DNA of 64,000 nucleotides from Enterovibrio sp. JCM 19048 (GTDB lineage Bacteria; Pseudomonadota; Gammaproteobacteria; Enterobacterales; Vibrionaceae), in assembly GCA_001310415.1 (NCBI GenBank), contig BAXE01000001.1:1-64000 (forward strand), given 5' to 3'. Shown piece by piece: positions 40,065 to 51,173 of the stretch (positions are counted from its first letter, which is position 1; the number at the start of each line of letters is the position of its first letter). Both the position numbers and the translations under genes were made by a program. The notes beneath the pieces were generated by a model. The model was not told the DNA's origin and made no database searches. It was given only the letters and a program-made list of their open reading frames with translations.

Positions 40065-40988
40065 ATGTCTAACTTTGCTGTGGTATTTCCAGGCCAAGGT
40101 TCGCAAGCGGTAGGTATGCTGGCAGATCTGGGCGAGCAGTTCCCGATTGTTAAAGAAACCTTCGCAGAAGCGTCAGAGGTGCTGGGTTACGACCTGTGGG
40201 CACTGGTACAAAATGGTCCTGCTGAAGATCTCAACCAAACTAACCGCACCCAACCAGCACTGCTAACTGCCTCTGTGGCAATCTGGCGTGTATGGCAACA
40301 AGAAGGCGGTGCAATGCCTTCTGTGATGGCGGGTCACAGCCTGGGTGAATACTCTGCGCTGGTGTGTGCTGGCGTCATTGACTTCAAACAAGCGGTTAAG
40401 CTGGTAGAACTGCGCGGTGAACTGATGCAAGAAGCGGTTCCTGCGGGTGTAGGTGCAATGTCTGCCATCATCGGTCTGGACAACGAAGCAATTGCAAAAG
40501 CCTGTGAAGAAGCGGCGCAAGGCCAGGTAGTTTCACCTGTTAATTTTAACTCACCAGGCCAGGTGGTTATTGCCGGTAATAAAGAAGCGGTTGAACGTGC
40601 AAACGAGCTGTGTAAAACAGCCGGTGCAAAACGTGCCCTGCCTCTGCCGGTTTCAGTGCCTTCACATTGTGCGCTGATGAAACCTGCTGCGGACAAACTG
40701 GCGGTAGCGCTGGAAGAAATCACTTTCTCCGCGCCATCTGTACCTGTGATCAACAATGCCGATGTTGCGACTGAAACTGATCCCGCTGCTATCAAAGATG
40801 CGCTGGTTCGCCAGCTTTACGGCCCGGTTCGCTGGACTGAAGGCTGTGAAAAAATGGCGAATGAAGGCGTTGAACTGCTGCTGGAAATGGGACCAGGTAA
40901 AGTACTTACCGGTCTGGCAAAGCGTATCGACAAGCGTCTGAACGCGGCAGCAGTAAACGACACAGCTTCTCTGGAAGCGGCAAAATAA
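40065..40988 (+). CDS. fabD: malonyl-CoA:ACP transacylase
   Basis: Intact, 307 residues. FAVVFPGQGSQAVGML at the start, nucleophile serine in AGHSLGEYSALVCAG, catalytic histidine in VSVPSHCALMKPA. Charges ACP with malonyl groups for chain elongation. Followed by a small hairpin and fabG. Confidence 0.96.
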   Translation: MSNFAVVFPGQGSQAVGMLADLGEQFPIVKETFAEASEVLGYDLWALVQNGPAEDLNQTNRTQPALLTASVAIWRVWQQEGGAMPSVMAGHSLGEYSALVCAGVIDFKQAVKLVELRGELMQEAVPAGVGAMSAIIGLDNEAIAKACEEAAQGQVVSPVNFNSPGQVVIAGNKEAVERANELCKTAGAKRALPLPVSVPSHCALMKPAADKLAVALEEITFSAPSVPVINNADVATETDPAAIKDALVRQLYGPVRWTEGCEKMANEGVELLLEMGPGKVLTGLAKRIDKRLNAAAVNDTASLEAAK

Positions 40989-40999
40989 ATTCGGGATAT

Positions 41000-41019
41000 G
41001 CAGCCATTTGCCTGGCTGC
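41000..41019 (+). promoter_or_regulatory. intercistronic hairpin between fabD and fabG
   Basis: GCAGCCA (41000-41006) / TGGCTGC (41013-41019), followed by CTTTTAAAGGA, which is the ribosome binding site region of fabG. It may be a partial attenuator or mRNA-stabilising stem. Confidence 0.4.
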
Positions 41020-41038
41020 CTTTTAAAGGAAAAACACC

Positions 41039-41773
41039 ATGAACCTGAACGGTAAAATAGCGCTGGTAACTGGTGCGAGCCGTGGTATCGGCCGCTCAAT
41101 TGCTGAACTTTTGGCTGAACGCGGTGCAACCGTCGTAGGTACTGCCACTTCTGAGAGCGGTGCCGCAGCAATCAGTGAATATCTGGGCGAGAATGGCAAG
41201 GGTTACGCACTGAATGTAACGTCTGCTGAATCTGTTGAGGCAGTGCTGAAAGCAATCAAGGAAGAGTTTGGCGATATCGATATCCTGGTAAACAACGCAG
41301 GTATCACCCGCGATAATCTTCTGATGCGTATGAAAGATGAAGAGTGGCAGGATATCCTGGATACCAACCTGACCTCTATCTTCCGTATGTCGAAAGCTGT
41401 ACTGCGCGCGATGATGAAAAAGCGCAATGGTCGCATCATCAACGTAGGTTCTGTAGTAGGTACTATGGGTAATGCTGGTCAGGCAAACTATGCAGCTGCA
41501 AAAGCAGGTGTTGTGGGCTTTACCAAATCTATGGCACGTGAAGTTGCATCGCGCGGTATTACTGTAAATACTGTTGCCCCAGGTTTCATCGAAACCGATA
41601 TGACAAAAGCGCTGAACGATGATCAGCGTGCAGCGACACTGGCGCAGGTACCTGCCGGACGTTTGGGTCAACCACGTGAAATTGCAGCGACAGTCGCCTT
41701 CCTGGCTTCTGATGATGCAGCTTATATCACAGGTGAGACACTGCACGTTAACGGTGGCATGTACATGATTTAA
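41039..41773 (+). CDS. fabG: 3-oxoacyl-ACP reductase
   Basis: Intact short-chain dehydrogenase, 244 residues. NADPH site TGASRGIGRSIAELLA, NNAG in LVNNAGITRDN, catalytic Ser-Tyr-Lys in NVGSVVGTMGNAGQANYAAAKAG. Carries out the first reduction of each elongation cycle. AAAGGA precedes the ATG. Confidence 0.97.
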   Translation: MNLNGKIALVTGASRGIGRSIAELLAERGATVVGTATSESGAAAISEYLGENGKGYALNVTSAESVEAVLKAIKEEFGDIDILVNNAGITRDNLLMRMKDEEWQDILDTNLTSIFRMSKAVLRAMMKKRNGRIINVGSVVGTMGNAGQANYAAAKAGVVGFTKSMAREVASRGITVNTVAPGFIETDMTKALNDDQRAATLAQVPAGRLGQPREIAATVAFLASDDAAYITGETLHVNGGMYMI

Positions 41774-41930
41774 ACATTAAAGTTGCACCTCTAAATGATT
41801 CAGGTCAAAATCCGGTGGTTTATCAGCCAAATCGTGGTTTGACCAGCATTTCGGGTGTTGCAACTTCCACGTTATTGAATAAACTACTGCACATATCGCA
41901 TCTGCGAATCTTGTAAGGACTAGTATTAAT

Positions 41931-42167
41931 ATGAGCAACATCGAAGAACGCGTAAAAAAAATCATCGTTGAGCAACTGGGCGTAGACGAAGCTGAAGTTA
42001 AAAACGAAGCATCTTTCGTTGACGATCTGGGTGCAGATTCTCTGGACACCGTTGAGCTGGTAATGGCTCTGGAAGAAGAGTTCGATACTGAGATCCCAGA
42101 CGAAGAAGCAGAGAAGATTACTACTGTTCAAGCAGCTATCGACTACGTTGTTAGCGCGTCTGAGTAA
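41931..42167 (+). CDS. acpP: acyl carrier protein
   Basis: Intact, 78 residues, strongly acidic. The phosphopantetheine-bearing serine is in [19 protein letters not shown]. The 157-base gap before it probably holds its own strong promoter, since ACP is made in excess; a dedicated terminator follows. Confidence 0.98.
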   Translation: MSNIEERVKKIIVEQLGVDEAEVKNEASFVDDLGADSLDTVELVMALEEEFDTEIPDEEAEKITTVQAAIDYVVSASE

Positions 42168-42184
42168 TCAGAACAAGATCCTAC

Positions 42185-42215
42185 CAGGCGGTCACCTTGA
42201 CCGCCTGAGTTTTTT
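42185..42215 (+). terminator. terminator/attenuator after acpP
   Basis: CAGGCGGTC (42185-42193) / GACCGCCTG (42199-42207) then GAG and six T. Likely separates high acpP expression from lower fabF expression. Confidence 0.85.
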
Positions 42216-42264
42216 CTAACACCCCGAAATTTCAAAGAATCACCTTTCTCCGGAGAAAATCATC

Positions 42265-43503
42265 GTGTCTAAGCGTCGTGTTGTTGTCACTGGCATGGGG
42301 ATGTTATCACCTGTAGGTAACACCGTTGAATCATCTTGGAAAGCGTTGCTGGCAGGTCAAAGCGGCATTCAGCCAATCACGCATTTCGATACCACTGACT
42401 TCGCAACTAAGTTTGCTGGTCTGGTAAATGATTTCAACAGTGAAGATTACATCTCTAAAAAAGATGCCAAGAAAATGGATCTGTTCATCCAGTACGGCAT
42501 CGCTGCAAGTGTGCAAGCACTTAAAGATTCTGGTCTGGAGATCACAGAAGAAAACGCAGAACGCATTGGCGTAGCCATCGGTTCTGGTATTGGTGGTCTT
42601 GGCCTGATTGAGTCGAACCATCGCGCGTACCTCGAAAAAGGCCCGCGTAAAATTAGCCCATTTTTTGTACCGTCGACCATCGTAAACATGATCGCTGGTC
42701 ACGTATCGATTAACTACGGTTTGCGCGGTCCAAACATCGCGATTTCTACCGCATGTACCACTGGCCTTCACAACATTGGTCACGCAGCACGTATGATTGC
42801 ATACGGCGACGCAGACGCAATGGTTGCAGGTGGTGCAGAAAAAGCATCTACCGAGCTGGGTATGGGCGGCTTCGCAGCAGCGAAAGCACTGTCTACCCGC
42901 AATGACGACCCACAAGCAGCATCTCGTCCTTGGGACAAAGACCGTGACGGTTTTGTACTGGGTGACGGCGCAGGCGTAATGATCCTTGAAGAGTACGAGC
43001 ACGCGAAAGCACGTGGCGCGAAAATCTACTGTGAGCTGGTTGGCTTCGGTATGAGTGGCGATGCTTACCACATGACCTCTCCAAGCGAAGACGGCTCAGG
43101 TGGCGCGCTGGCAATGAAAGCAGCAATCCGCGATGCTGGCATCAATCCTGAAGATATCGGTTACGTGAACGCACACGGTACCTCTACCCCTGCGGGTGAC
43201 GTTGCGGAAACCAAAGGTATCCGTCTGGCACTGGGTGCTGCGGCTGATAAAGCCATGGTTTCTTCAACCAAGTCTATGACTGGCCACCTGTTGGGTGCGG
43301 CAGGCTCTGTAGAATCTATCATTACTGCGATGTCTCTGGTTGATCAGGCTGTACCGCCGACAATTAACTTGGACAACGTAGGTGAAGGTTGTGACCTTGA
43401 CTACGTTCCGCATGAAGCACGTCAGGTGAAGATGGAGTACGCACTGTGTAACTCTTTCGGCTTCGGTGGTACCAACGGCTCACTGATCTTCAAAAAAATC
43501 TAA
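42265..43503 (+). CDS. fabF: beta-ketoacyl-ACP synthase II
   Basis: Intact, 412 residues, GTG start behind TCTCCGGAGAAA. Catalytic cysteine in [14 protein letters not shown], histidines in [11 protein letters not shown] and [11 protein letters not shown]. Elongates acyl-ACPs, including the palmitoleate to vaccenate step used in temperature adaptation. Followed by a very strong terminator. Confidence 0.96.
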   Translation: MSKRRVVVTGMGMLSPVGNTVESSWKALLAGQSGIQPITHFDTTDFATKFAGLVNDFNSEDYISKKDAKKMDLFIQYGIAASVQALKDSGLEITEENAERIGVAIGSGIGGLGLIESNHRAYLEKGPRKISPFFVPSTIVNMIAGHVSINYGLRGPNIAISTACTTGLHNIGHAARMIAYGDADAMVAGGAEKASTELGMGGFAAAKALSTRNDDPQAASRPWDKDRDGFVLGDGAGVMILEEYEHAKARGAKIYCELVGFGMSGDAYHMTSPSEDGSGGALAMKAAIRDAGINPEDIGYVNAHGTSTPAGDVAETKGIRLALGAAADKAMVSSTKSMTGHLLGAAGSVESIITAMSLVDQAVPPTINLDNVGEGCDLDYVPHEARQVKMEYALCNSFGFGGTNGSLIFKKI

Positions 43504-43555
43504 GCACTTTTCGTAGCTTAGTTTTTTGGCAAAGAAGTATTTTTGCTAGAATAGA

Positions 43556-43589
43556 GCGGCCCGGTAATTCGTTACCGGGCCGCTTTTTT
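43556..43589 (+). terminator. strong terminator after fabF
   Basis: GCGGCCCGGTAA / TTACCGGGCCGC, 12 perfect pairs with a TTCG tetraloop, then six T. pabC starts 25 bases further on, so pabC onward must depend on read-through or a promoter inside fabF. Confidence 0.92.
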
Positions 43590-43613
43590 ATCCCGCGCTC
43601 AAGGAACGATCAG

Positions 43614-44421
43614 ATGCTTTTGATAAACGGACATCCCGATGACAAACTGGCGGCGGTGGATCGTGGCTTTCAGTATGGTGATGGTATCTTTACTACCATG
43701 CTGGTTAGGTGCGGCGTAATCGATGCTTGGCCTCGTCATCTTGAACGGATGAAAAGCAATATAGCGACGTTGCGTATTGAAGGCGTCGACTGGCAGCTCG
43801 TCGGGCAATGGGTAGATCAGGTTGCGCGCTCTGCTCAGTCTGAGACTAATGCTGTGATGAAAGTCATCATACTCGCGGTATTGGCGGGCGAGGGTATAGC
43901 CCCAAGGATGTGTAACTCCCACCGTCGTGGTTTCTTCTCATCCATTTCCGCCCCATTACCTTCAGTGGAAAGAGCAGGGGATCACGCTTGGTCTTTTGAA
44001 GCAGCGTGTTGGATTGTCGCCTCTGGCTGGACTCAAACACCTCAACCGCCTTGAGCAGGTGTTATTGAAAAGCGAAGTCGAAACCCTGGGTGTAGACGAC
44101 GGCATTGCTTGTGATATGAACGGCCACCTGGTTGAAACCTCCGCGTCCAACCTGTTCTGGCGCAAAGATCGCACCTTGTTTACGCCAGTACTGGATAATG
44201 CCGGCGTGGCAGGTACAATGCGCGCGCGCGTTATAGAAACCGCGAAATTACTGGGCTACAAAGTGATCGAATGTCGTGAGCAGGCATCAGTGATTGATGG
44301 GTCTGACGAAATATTCATTACCAACGCTGTGATGGGGTTGGTTCCGGTTCGACAATACCATAACAAAAATTACAACGATTTCGAGGCTTGCAGAGCCATT
44401 ACTCTGAGGTTAACTGCGTGA
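43614..44421 (+). CDS. pabC: aminodeoxychorismate lyase (two frameshifts)
   Basis: PLP enzyme that releases pyruvate from aminodeoxychorismate to form p-aminobenzoate for folate; about 269 residues. DRGFQYGDGIFTTM at the start, the PLP lysine in GLKHLNRLEQVLLKSE, and ETSASNLFWRKD. Missing bases near 43871 (ISRGIGGRGYSPKDV) and 43911 (before TPTVVVSSHPFPPHY). The stop overlaps the mltG GTG. Confidence 0.9.
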
Positions 44422-45430
44422 TTAAAAAACTTGCGCTTATTGTGTTGTTCTTAGCGCTTGCTGCTGAGGGCGCCGCTTATTGGGGCTTTACCCAAATTGA
44501 AGACTATGTAAATGGTGACATCGCTATTCAAGAGCGTACGTTGGTCACCGTCCCTGAAGGTGCGAATTATCACTCCCTGACACGCCAGTTGGTCTCCGAT
44601 GGTGTGATTGAACCTTCGCAATGGGCGAGATGGGCGGCGAAAACCCACCCTGAACTTACCCGATTGAAAGCAGGAACGTTTGAAGTGGAACCCGGCATGA
44701 CGCTTGCCGGCTTGTTTGCGCTCATCCGTGAAGGCAAAGAGCATCAGTTTGCGATTACGTTTGTGGAAGGCAGTACGTTTAAAGAGTGGCGTGAGCAACT
44801 GGCAGAAACGGACAACCTCAAGCACGAAACAGTAAATCTGACTGAAGCGCAAATCGCCAAGAAACTTGGCCTGGATAACGAAAAGCTGGAAGGTTTGCTG
44901 CTCCCTGAAACCTACCACTATGTAGCGGGTGAAAGTGACCTCTCGGTCTTAAAACGTGCATCAAGACAACTTCAGGCGTCATTGAATCAGGCATGGGAAA
45001 GCCGTGACCAGTCACTGCCGATTGATTCCCCTTATGAGCTGTTGACGCTGGCTCCATCATCGAAAAAGAAACGGCCGTAGACAAAGAGCGTACAAAAGTG
45101 GCGTCGGTATTTGTAAACCGACTTAATAAAGGTATGCGACTGCAGACAGATCCAACCGTGATTTACGGCATGGGTGACAATTACGACGGGAATATCCGCA
45201 AGAAAGACTTGCGCACTCCGACACCTTACAACACCTATGTTATCTTTGGTTTGCCACCAACGCCGATTGCGATGCCGGGTAAAGCATCCATTCTGGCCGC
45301 CGCACAACCTTCCGACACGCCATATTTCTATTTTGTGGCAGATGGATTGGGCGGACACACATTTTCTAAGACACTGGCGGAGCATAACCGTGCAGTGAGA
45401 CAGTATCTCAAAGTATTAAGAAGCCAATGA
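44418..45430 (+). CDS. mltG: endolytic murein transglycosylase (frameshifted)
   Basis: About 337 residues, GTG start overlapping pabC. N-terminal membrane helix ([20 protein letters not shown]), a LysM-like region ([16 protein letters not shown]), then the YceG catalytic domain with the catalytic glutamate in [11 protein letters not shown]. It cuts nascent glycan strands to end their polymerisation. A T is missing near 45052, and repair joins [19 protein letters not shown]. Stop overlaps tmk. Confidence 0.93.
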
Positions 45431-46060
45431 ATAACGGAAAATTTATCGTCGTAGAAGGCTTGGAAGGCGCGGGTAAAACCACGGCTATCCAAAACGTGAT
45501 TGCAACGCTGAAAGCACATGGCATTGAGTATATTGAAACTACCCGTGAGCCGGGTGGTACGCCGTTGGCTGAGCAAATGCGTGCACTGGTCAAAGAAGGT
45601 CATCCAGACGAGCCTTTGACAGATATGGCTGAACTGCTCTTGCTATAGCTGCGCGTATCCAGTTGGTGGACAATGTGATTAAACCTGCACTGGCGAAAGG
45701 TGCGTATGTGGTTGGTGATCGCCATGATATGTCTTCACAAGCGTATCAGGGCGGTGGTCGCGGTTTCGATAAAGACTGATGCAAAACCTGCGTGATACCG
45801 TGCTGGGGGATTTTCATCCTGATTTCACCCTGTACCTGGACCTTGACCCGGCAATTGGCCTAGAACGTGCCCGTGCCCGTGGCGAACTGGATCGCATTGA
45901 GCAGATGAAGCTGGATTTCTTCCACCGTACCCGCGCCCGTTATCTGGAATTGGCGCATGCTAACGAAAACGTTGTGATCATCGATGCATCCCAGACCATT
46001 GAGCAAGTGTCAGCTGACATTCGCTCAGCGCTGGAAAATTGGTTGAACCATGCAGGCTAA
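45427..46060 (+). CDS. tmk: thymidylate kinase (two frameshifts)
   Basis: Phosphorylates dTMP; about 211 residues. P-loop [13 protein letters not shown]-like [19 protein letters not shown], and the lid with [12 protein letters not shown]. One base missing near 45647 ([13 protein letters not shown]) and one near 45778 ([12 protein letters not shown]). Essential in bacteria, so the breaks are almost certainly sequencing errors. It overlaps both mltG and holB by a few codons. Confidence 0.93.
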
Positions 46061-47021
46061 GTTGTATCCCTGGCACGCTGATATCTGGCAAAACTGGCAA
46101 CAATTGCTGGGGCAGGAGCGTCTGCACCACGCCATCTTGCTCAGCGCGCCAAAAGGCAGCGGTAAGCTGGAGCTAGCTGCCATGCTGGCGAAAACCATCC
46201 TTTGCAAGAATGGTATTACTGAGCCTTGTGGTATGTGTCACAGCTGCCAGCTTTTCGATGCAGACACCCATCCTGACTTTCACTGGCTTAAGCCTGAAGC
46301 AGAAGGGAAACAACTGGGTGTCGATGCGGTTCGTGCCGGTAACCAATATGCGTGGGAAACCTCCCAGCTGGGTGGTCAGCGCGTCATTCTGATCCAGAAT
46401 GCGGATCGAATGGGCGAAGCGGCGGCAAACGCCTTGTTGAAAACACTTGAAGAACCGCCTGCGAACTGTCACTTCATTTTGCTTTCCCGCTCCATGGATA
46501 CCATGTTGCCAACTGTGGTCAGCCGCTGTAACAAATGGAAACCGCGGTTACCGGAAGAGAGTGTGGTGAAGCGCTGGGTAGAAAGCGATCTGTTTGAAAC
46601 GGTACCACTGCAAGTGCTGCGAATTAACCGTGGCGCACCTTTGGCGGCGAAGGATTTCATTGAGCATGGCGGTGTTGGTAAACACGAAGCGCTCATTGAA
46701 GCTTTCATGCAGTTTGTGACAAAGCGACAAGGCTTGTTCAACCTGACTGAGCTGGTGGTGAAAGCCGAGCAAGAAGGTTTGCAGTGGCTGAGCTTTCTGC
46801 TGCTGGATGTACTCAAAGTACAACAAGGTTCCCAAGAGGCGATTGTCCACTGCGACTCTATGGACGCAGTAAACCAACTGGCCAAAACCCTGCCACAATC
46901 CGTTGTGATGAACCAGTTGATGGCACTGAACCGAATGAAAGCAGAGCTGGCGCGTCATACCGGCCTTAACAGCGAATTGCTGATCAGCCGCTGGTTGACC
47001 GATTTCACCCCTCAGGCATAA
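46050..47021 (+). CDS. holB: DNA polymerase III subunit delta prime
   Basis: Intact, 323 residues. Clamp-loader AAA+ subunit with degenerate P-loop [12 protein letters not shown], a zinc-binding set of cysteines in [18 protein letters not shown], and the SRC-like motif TVVSRCNKW. It overlaps the end of tmk. Confidence 0.94.
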   Translation: MQAKLYPWHADIWQNWQQLLGQERLHHAILLSAPKGSGKLELAAMLAKTILCKNGITEPCGMCHSCQLFDADTHPDFHWLKPEAEGKQLGVDAVRAGNQYAWETSQLGGQRVILIQNADRMGEAAANALLKTLEEPPANCHFILLSRSMDTMLPTVVSRCNKWKPRLPEESVVKRWVESDLFETVPLQVLRINRGAPLAAKDFIEHGGVGKHEALIEAFMQFVTKRQGLFNLTELVVKAEQEGLQWLSFLLLDVLKVQQGSQEAIVHCDSMDAVNQLAKTLPQSVVMNQLMALNRMKAELARHTGLNSELLISRWLTDFTPQA

Positions 47022-47107
47022 AACATCAATGTGCGGGGAGGTGAGCCTTCCCGCTTCATCTATCGTATAATCACCCGCTTTAGAAAAACTGAACTGGAGA
47101 AAGTGAC

Positions 47108-47886
47108 GTGCTAGTCGACTCGCATTGCCACCTCGACAAACTAAATTATGATGATTTGCACACTGATGTCACTGCAGTGGTAGACAATGCCAAGCAGCGT
47201 GGTGTGGATTATCTGCTGTCTGTAGGTGTGACACTCAAAAGCTTCCCTAACATGATGGAGTTGATTCGCCCGTTTGATAACGTTTTCGCCTCCTGTGGTG
47301 TTCACCCGCTCGATATCGAGGAAGGGTTTGATTACGACACCCTGAAAAAACTGGCATCGGACGACCGCGTAGTTGCAATCGGGGAAACCGGTCTGGATTA
47401 TCATTATCAGCCGGAGCTAGCGGAAAAACAAAAGGATGCGTTTCGCCAGCATATCCGCTTGGCCGTGGAGCTGAACAAACCGCTGATCATTCACACCCGT
47501 ATGGCGCGTGAAGACACCCTGCAAATCCTGCGCGAAGAGAATGCGCAGAAAGTGGGTGGTGTGCTGCATTGCTTTACTGAAAGTTTTGAGATGGCAGAAG
47601 CGGCTATTGAACTGGGGTTCTACATCTCTATATCAGGCATTGTCACGTTCAACAAAGCCTCTGAGCTGAAAGACGTGGTTCGCCGCTTGCCGCTTGAAAA
47701 GCTACTGGTAGAAACAGATTCACCTTATCTGGCGCCGGTTCCATTCCGTGGAAAAGAGAACCAACCAGCTATGTTCGCGAAGTTGCTGACTATGTGGGTT
47801 TGCTGAAAGGTGTTTCAGGCGAGGAAGTGGCCAAAGTCACGACTGAAAACTTCTTTAATCTTTTCTCCCACGCCAAACAGCGATAG
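47108..47886 (+). CDS. TatD family metal-dependent hydrolase (frameshifted at 3' end)
   Basis: The YcfH member of the TatD family, about 259 residues. Metal ligands in VDSHCHLD, ETGLDYHYQ, HTRMAREDT, LHCFTES and ETDSPYLAP. Family members act as 3' exonucleases or D-aminoacyl-tRNA deacylase-like hydrolases; the precise role is unsettled. A T is missing near 47772; repair gives QPAYVREVADYVGLLKG and the stop at 47884-47886. GTG start. It follows holB as in E. coli. Confidence 0.92.
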
Positions 47887-47907
47887 TTGAAAATGATTAA
47901 CTAAATG

Positions 47908-47932
47908 AAGCCGGGGATTTCCCCGGCTTTTT
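47908..47932. terminator. bidirectional terminator between tatD-like and M16 peptidase genes
   Basis: AAGCCGGGG (47908-47916) / CCCCGGCTT (47921-47929), loop ATTT, T run on the plus side. Confidence 0.87.
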
Positions 47933-47936
47933 GCTG

Positions 47937-50698
47937 TTAGTTGGGTAAGTTTGTAACATTGAAGCGAGTAATGTCGCCGCTGGTAAACTGGTACATAAAC
48001 TGCTGCAACTCTTCTAAGGTTAAGTCTTTCAGCGTGTCTTGCTGGGCGTCAATGTTAAGTAAATCGGAACGGAACAACGCATCGTTAAACAGCAACTGAG
48101 TCCGTATTTTGGGCTTATTGGCATTTATCTTCAGCTTTGTGGAGAGTTGCTCTTTTGCAGTGACATACTCCGCTTCCGAAATAGAGCCTCTCATGGCATT
48201 TAAGATGGCATCGAGAGTCTGCTTTGCCTGTTTTCTTTTAATGACTGGCGCTTGTGTCGTTAACGTCAACGCCATTTGGTTCGCACCGTCAGGCCATTCT
48301 ATGTTGGCGCTGGGCGTGTAATCGAACCCTGTTGATTCCCGAAACGCTTTAATTAACCGGCCGGTCATGATGCTGCGTGTCATTTCGGCCAACAAACCGT
48401 CTTTGGCTGATTTGACGTTAACAGGCGAGATCAATGTCGTCACTAACCACAAATTGTTGGTTTGATGCCCCGCGTGAGCAATGGTGATGTTGTCTGAAGC
48501 TGACCGATAACCAACATCATATTTAACGGCAGGCGCCGCTTTTTTAAGCGAAACACCTGCAACATATCGACGTACGAGTGGCTTGAAGTCTTCAACCGTG
48601 ATGTTTCCTGCAACAAGATAGGCCATCTCACGATTGACCTGAAACAGAGCTTGGTACGCTGATTCAATGTCGTTTAACTGTGTGTTCGCGTAACTTTCAG
48701 GTGACAGGAGCGCTCTCACTGAATCTGTCGTGTAAAAGCGGGCATCCATAGCAAGTTGAGACTTCCCAAGATTCGATTCAGCGTAGCGGGATTGCTCAAG
48801 GGTCATTTGCGCTCTTACTTGCTCATACGCTCTCTTATTGAAAGTGGCGTTTTGATAGGCGTGGTGGATGACAGACAACAATGTCGGCAAAGCATTTGCG
48901 GGTGATTCACCGGCGAAGTAGTGCTGGTTTTCCTCAACATACGGCTGGACATAGACTTGTTTAGCAGACATCAGACGTTTTAGCTCTGCGTTTGTCAGAC
49001 CCGCCAAACCACTCGACAGGTAGGTTGTCGGAAGCATGCGGGCAGCGGCGCGCAATGCAGGCGGCAATGAAGCCAGTCCACCTCGAGACCCTGAATAGAC
49101 ATAAACGTTATCTTCACTGTCAGGCAAGGTATGGAGATAAAGCGTGACACCGTTACTCAGTTTCCATTCAGTGATGTTTTCTTCCACCTCAACGATAGAC
49201 ACTATTTCGCCAGACTGAACAGGATCAGGGAGAATTTTAATGTCTTCGGACAATGCAATTTCTTGCCCGGTTCTCAAATACATTTCCTTGAACACAAGGA
49301 GGGTGTCCTGAGCCAATGAACGTTTTTTCTCATCCAGGATTTCCTTGGCATCGGTACCTAGCACCATGAAAGCATTATTGCGTGACAAAAGGGTGTGGAG
49401 TTGCTCGTTCACCCAGGCAGGAGTGGCTTTGCTCTTAAAATTCCGGAAAAGTACTTTCTGAGTATCTTCTGATAGCGTTTTTCTCTGTGACCAGAGGTCT
49501 AAAAGCCTTCCCTCAGCCACTTCACTTGCAGATAATTTAGATTGTGCTGCCAACGCTGACTCCATTTGCCTGAAGTCGATTCTATTTCAAGCGGAAGAAA
49601 ACCATGATCGCGAGTCGCTGCCAGTTCATAGGCCAGAAATGCATGGGCATCATCCTGCCAGGTGCGATCGTAGCTCAATGCAATGTTAAGAAAGCGAGCT
49701 TCACTCCAAGAGTTAACCGAAACATCAACGTTATGGATAGGTACAAATGCTTGAGCTGCCCTTAGTTTTAAGCGTTCAGAAATCGCCGTGGCAGCAAGGA
49801 GCTGGAAGGTGTTTTGTTCATAATCCTGTTGTGTAGCCAACGGGTTGGCACCTAGGTCTAACATCAACCAAAGTGCTGGTGATTCCAAAGGCGAAACCCG
49901 AGTGATGAAAGGCTCCCCAGGCAGCACGGCATCAGGATGAGAAGCTCTGTTAGCTGTTTTGGGAGTTACCCAGTCTTCAAAGGCATTTCGGATCTTGGCC
50001 TTTACGTGGGTGAGGTCAAAGTCACCCGTGATGATGATTTCTGAGCGCTCAGGGGTATAGTTTGAGTAGTAGAACTCTCTCAGCGCTTGGGGTGATAGAT
50101 GTCGGATGCTATCAGGTGTGCCAATGATATTTGAATGTCCGCGGTAAGAAGCAGAAGCAATGGCGGCGAATGTTTTTGCTTCCAGGGTAGTGGGGCGCCC
50201 CCATTGACGTTGTTCTGCTAACACAACGCCTTTTTCATTTTCTATCTCTTTGTCTGACAGTGTCAGTGATGTAGCGATTTCGCCAAACCAGGTTATTGCA
50301 TCATTGAGCTTGTCGTCATCCGGCATATCTAACAGATAGACAGTCTCGGTGTGGGAAGTAAATGCATTGATGTGATCGACGAATGAAATCCCTGACTCTT
50401 CAAAAGCTTGCAAAGCCTCATTGCCAGGAAAACTGGGTGTGCCATTGAATGCCATATGTTCGAGAAAATGAGCATAGCCTGCTTGCTTAGGTGTTTCATG
50501 ATAACTGCCAGCACGCACCAGAAATCGTATGGAAACAGCTTCTCCGGGAATGCTCTTTAAGTGCGCTTTAAAACCATTGTTGAGAGTAAGGGTCTGCCAG
50601 GATTCATCTTCAGGAATAGTTCGGCTCTTCGTTAGACCAGTGCACCCAAAGATAAAGGTTGCGAAAAAGAGAAGTACAACTGATTTGAAAATCTGCAT
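47937..50698 (-). CDS. M16 family zinc metalloprotease, lipoprotein (frameshifted)
   Basis: About 920 residues. N-terminal lipoprotein signal with lipobox-like IFGC. The first of two M16 halves has the inverted zinc motif HFLEH in YAHFLEHMAFNGT and a downstream glutamate in NEKGVVLAEQRQWG. The second half (from about residue 520) is the inactive-type domain, beginning WKLSNGVTLYLH. A G is missing near 49568; repair gives TSGQMESALAAQSKL. Such insulinase-like proteases are periplasmic or outer-membrane-tethered and degrade peptides. It interrupts the otherwise conserved tatD-ptsG adjacency. Confidence 0.9.
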
Positions 50699-51173
50699 TG
50701 CATTGCCCGTGTTACAAATGAGGTTTCAATGTAATTGAGGTTACGTATTCATTCCCAGTGTGACAAAGTTGCTGCGATCCAAATTGCTTTGTCATGTAAC
50801 CAATTGAAATTTATAGATAAGAAACCAAGGTCTTAGTGAGAAAATCACAGATACAATCAGTTAATTGTAATCTTATTTCGTTACATAAAAAAACAAAGCG
50901 ACGGGATTTTTGAGGATGGGTGAAAATCATGCTGATAATTGTGTTATTTAAATATAATTCAATTAAAACAGATGGTTATGAAGTATCACAAATGCAATAT
51001 AGCGGTAATTGTGTGTGATCTATATTTAGTTTCTGATCACTTAACCGCTGTTACGTAGTGTCGGTAAAGAAGCAGTTTTATATTACTCAGCGAATTACAT
51101 AGTTACGGGGTTGTCGAGAGCTCACACTTGAATTGAGTATCAGGACAACTCGACATTAATCAGGAGCGTTTTT
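50699..51173. promoter_or_regulatory. divergent regulatory region M16 peptidase / ptsG
   Basis: 475 A+T-rich bases. GTGATC (51015-51020) and GATCAC (51035-51040) form an inverted pair, possibly an activator or Mlc/CRP-like site. Closer to the gene, TGTCGAG (51112-51118) pairs with CTCGACA (51149-51155), enclosing a smaller stem; the ribosome binding site CAGGAG follows at 51161-51166. These assignments are inferences. Confidence 0.4.

Noticed and set aside
42331-43071. 246-codon open frame antisense to fabF
   Set aside because: fabF is intact with all catalytic residues; the antisense frame is cysteine-rich nonsense. The same holds for the frame at 41096-41746 opposite fabG.
45640-45780. Programmed frameshifting in tmk and other genes
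   Set aside because: No slippery heptamer pattern is shared, the breaks occur in many unrelated genes, and all are explained by missing bases.
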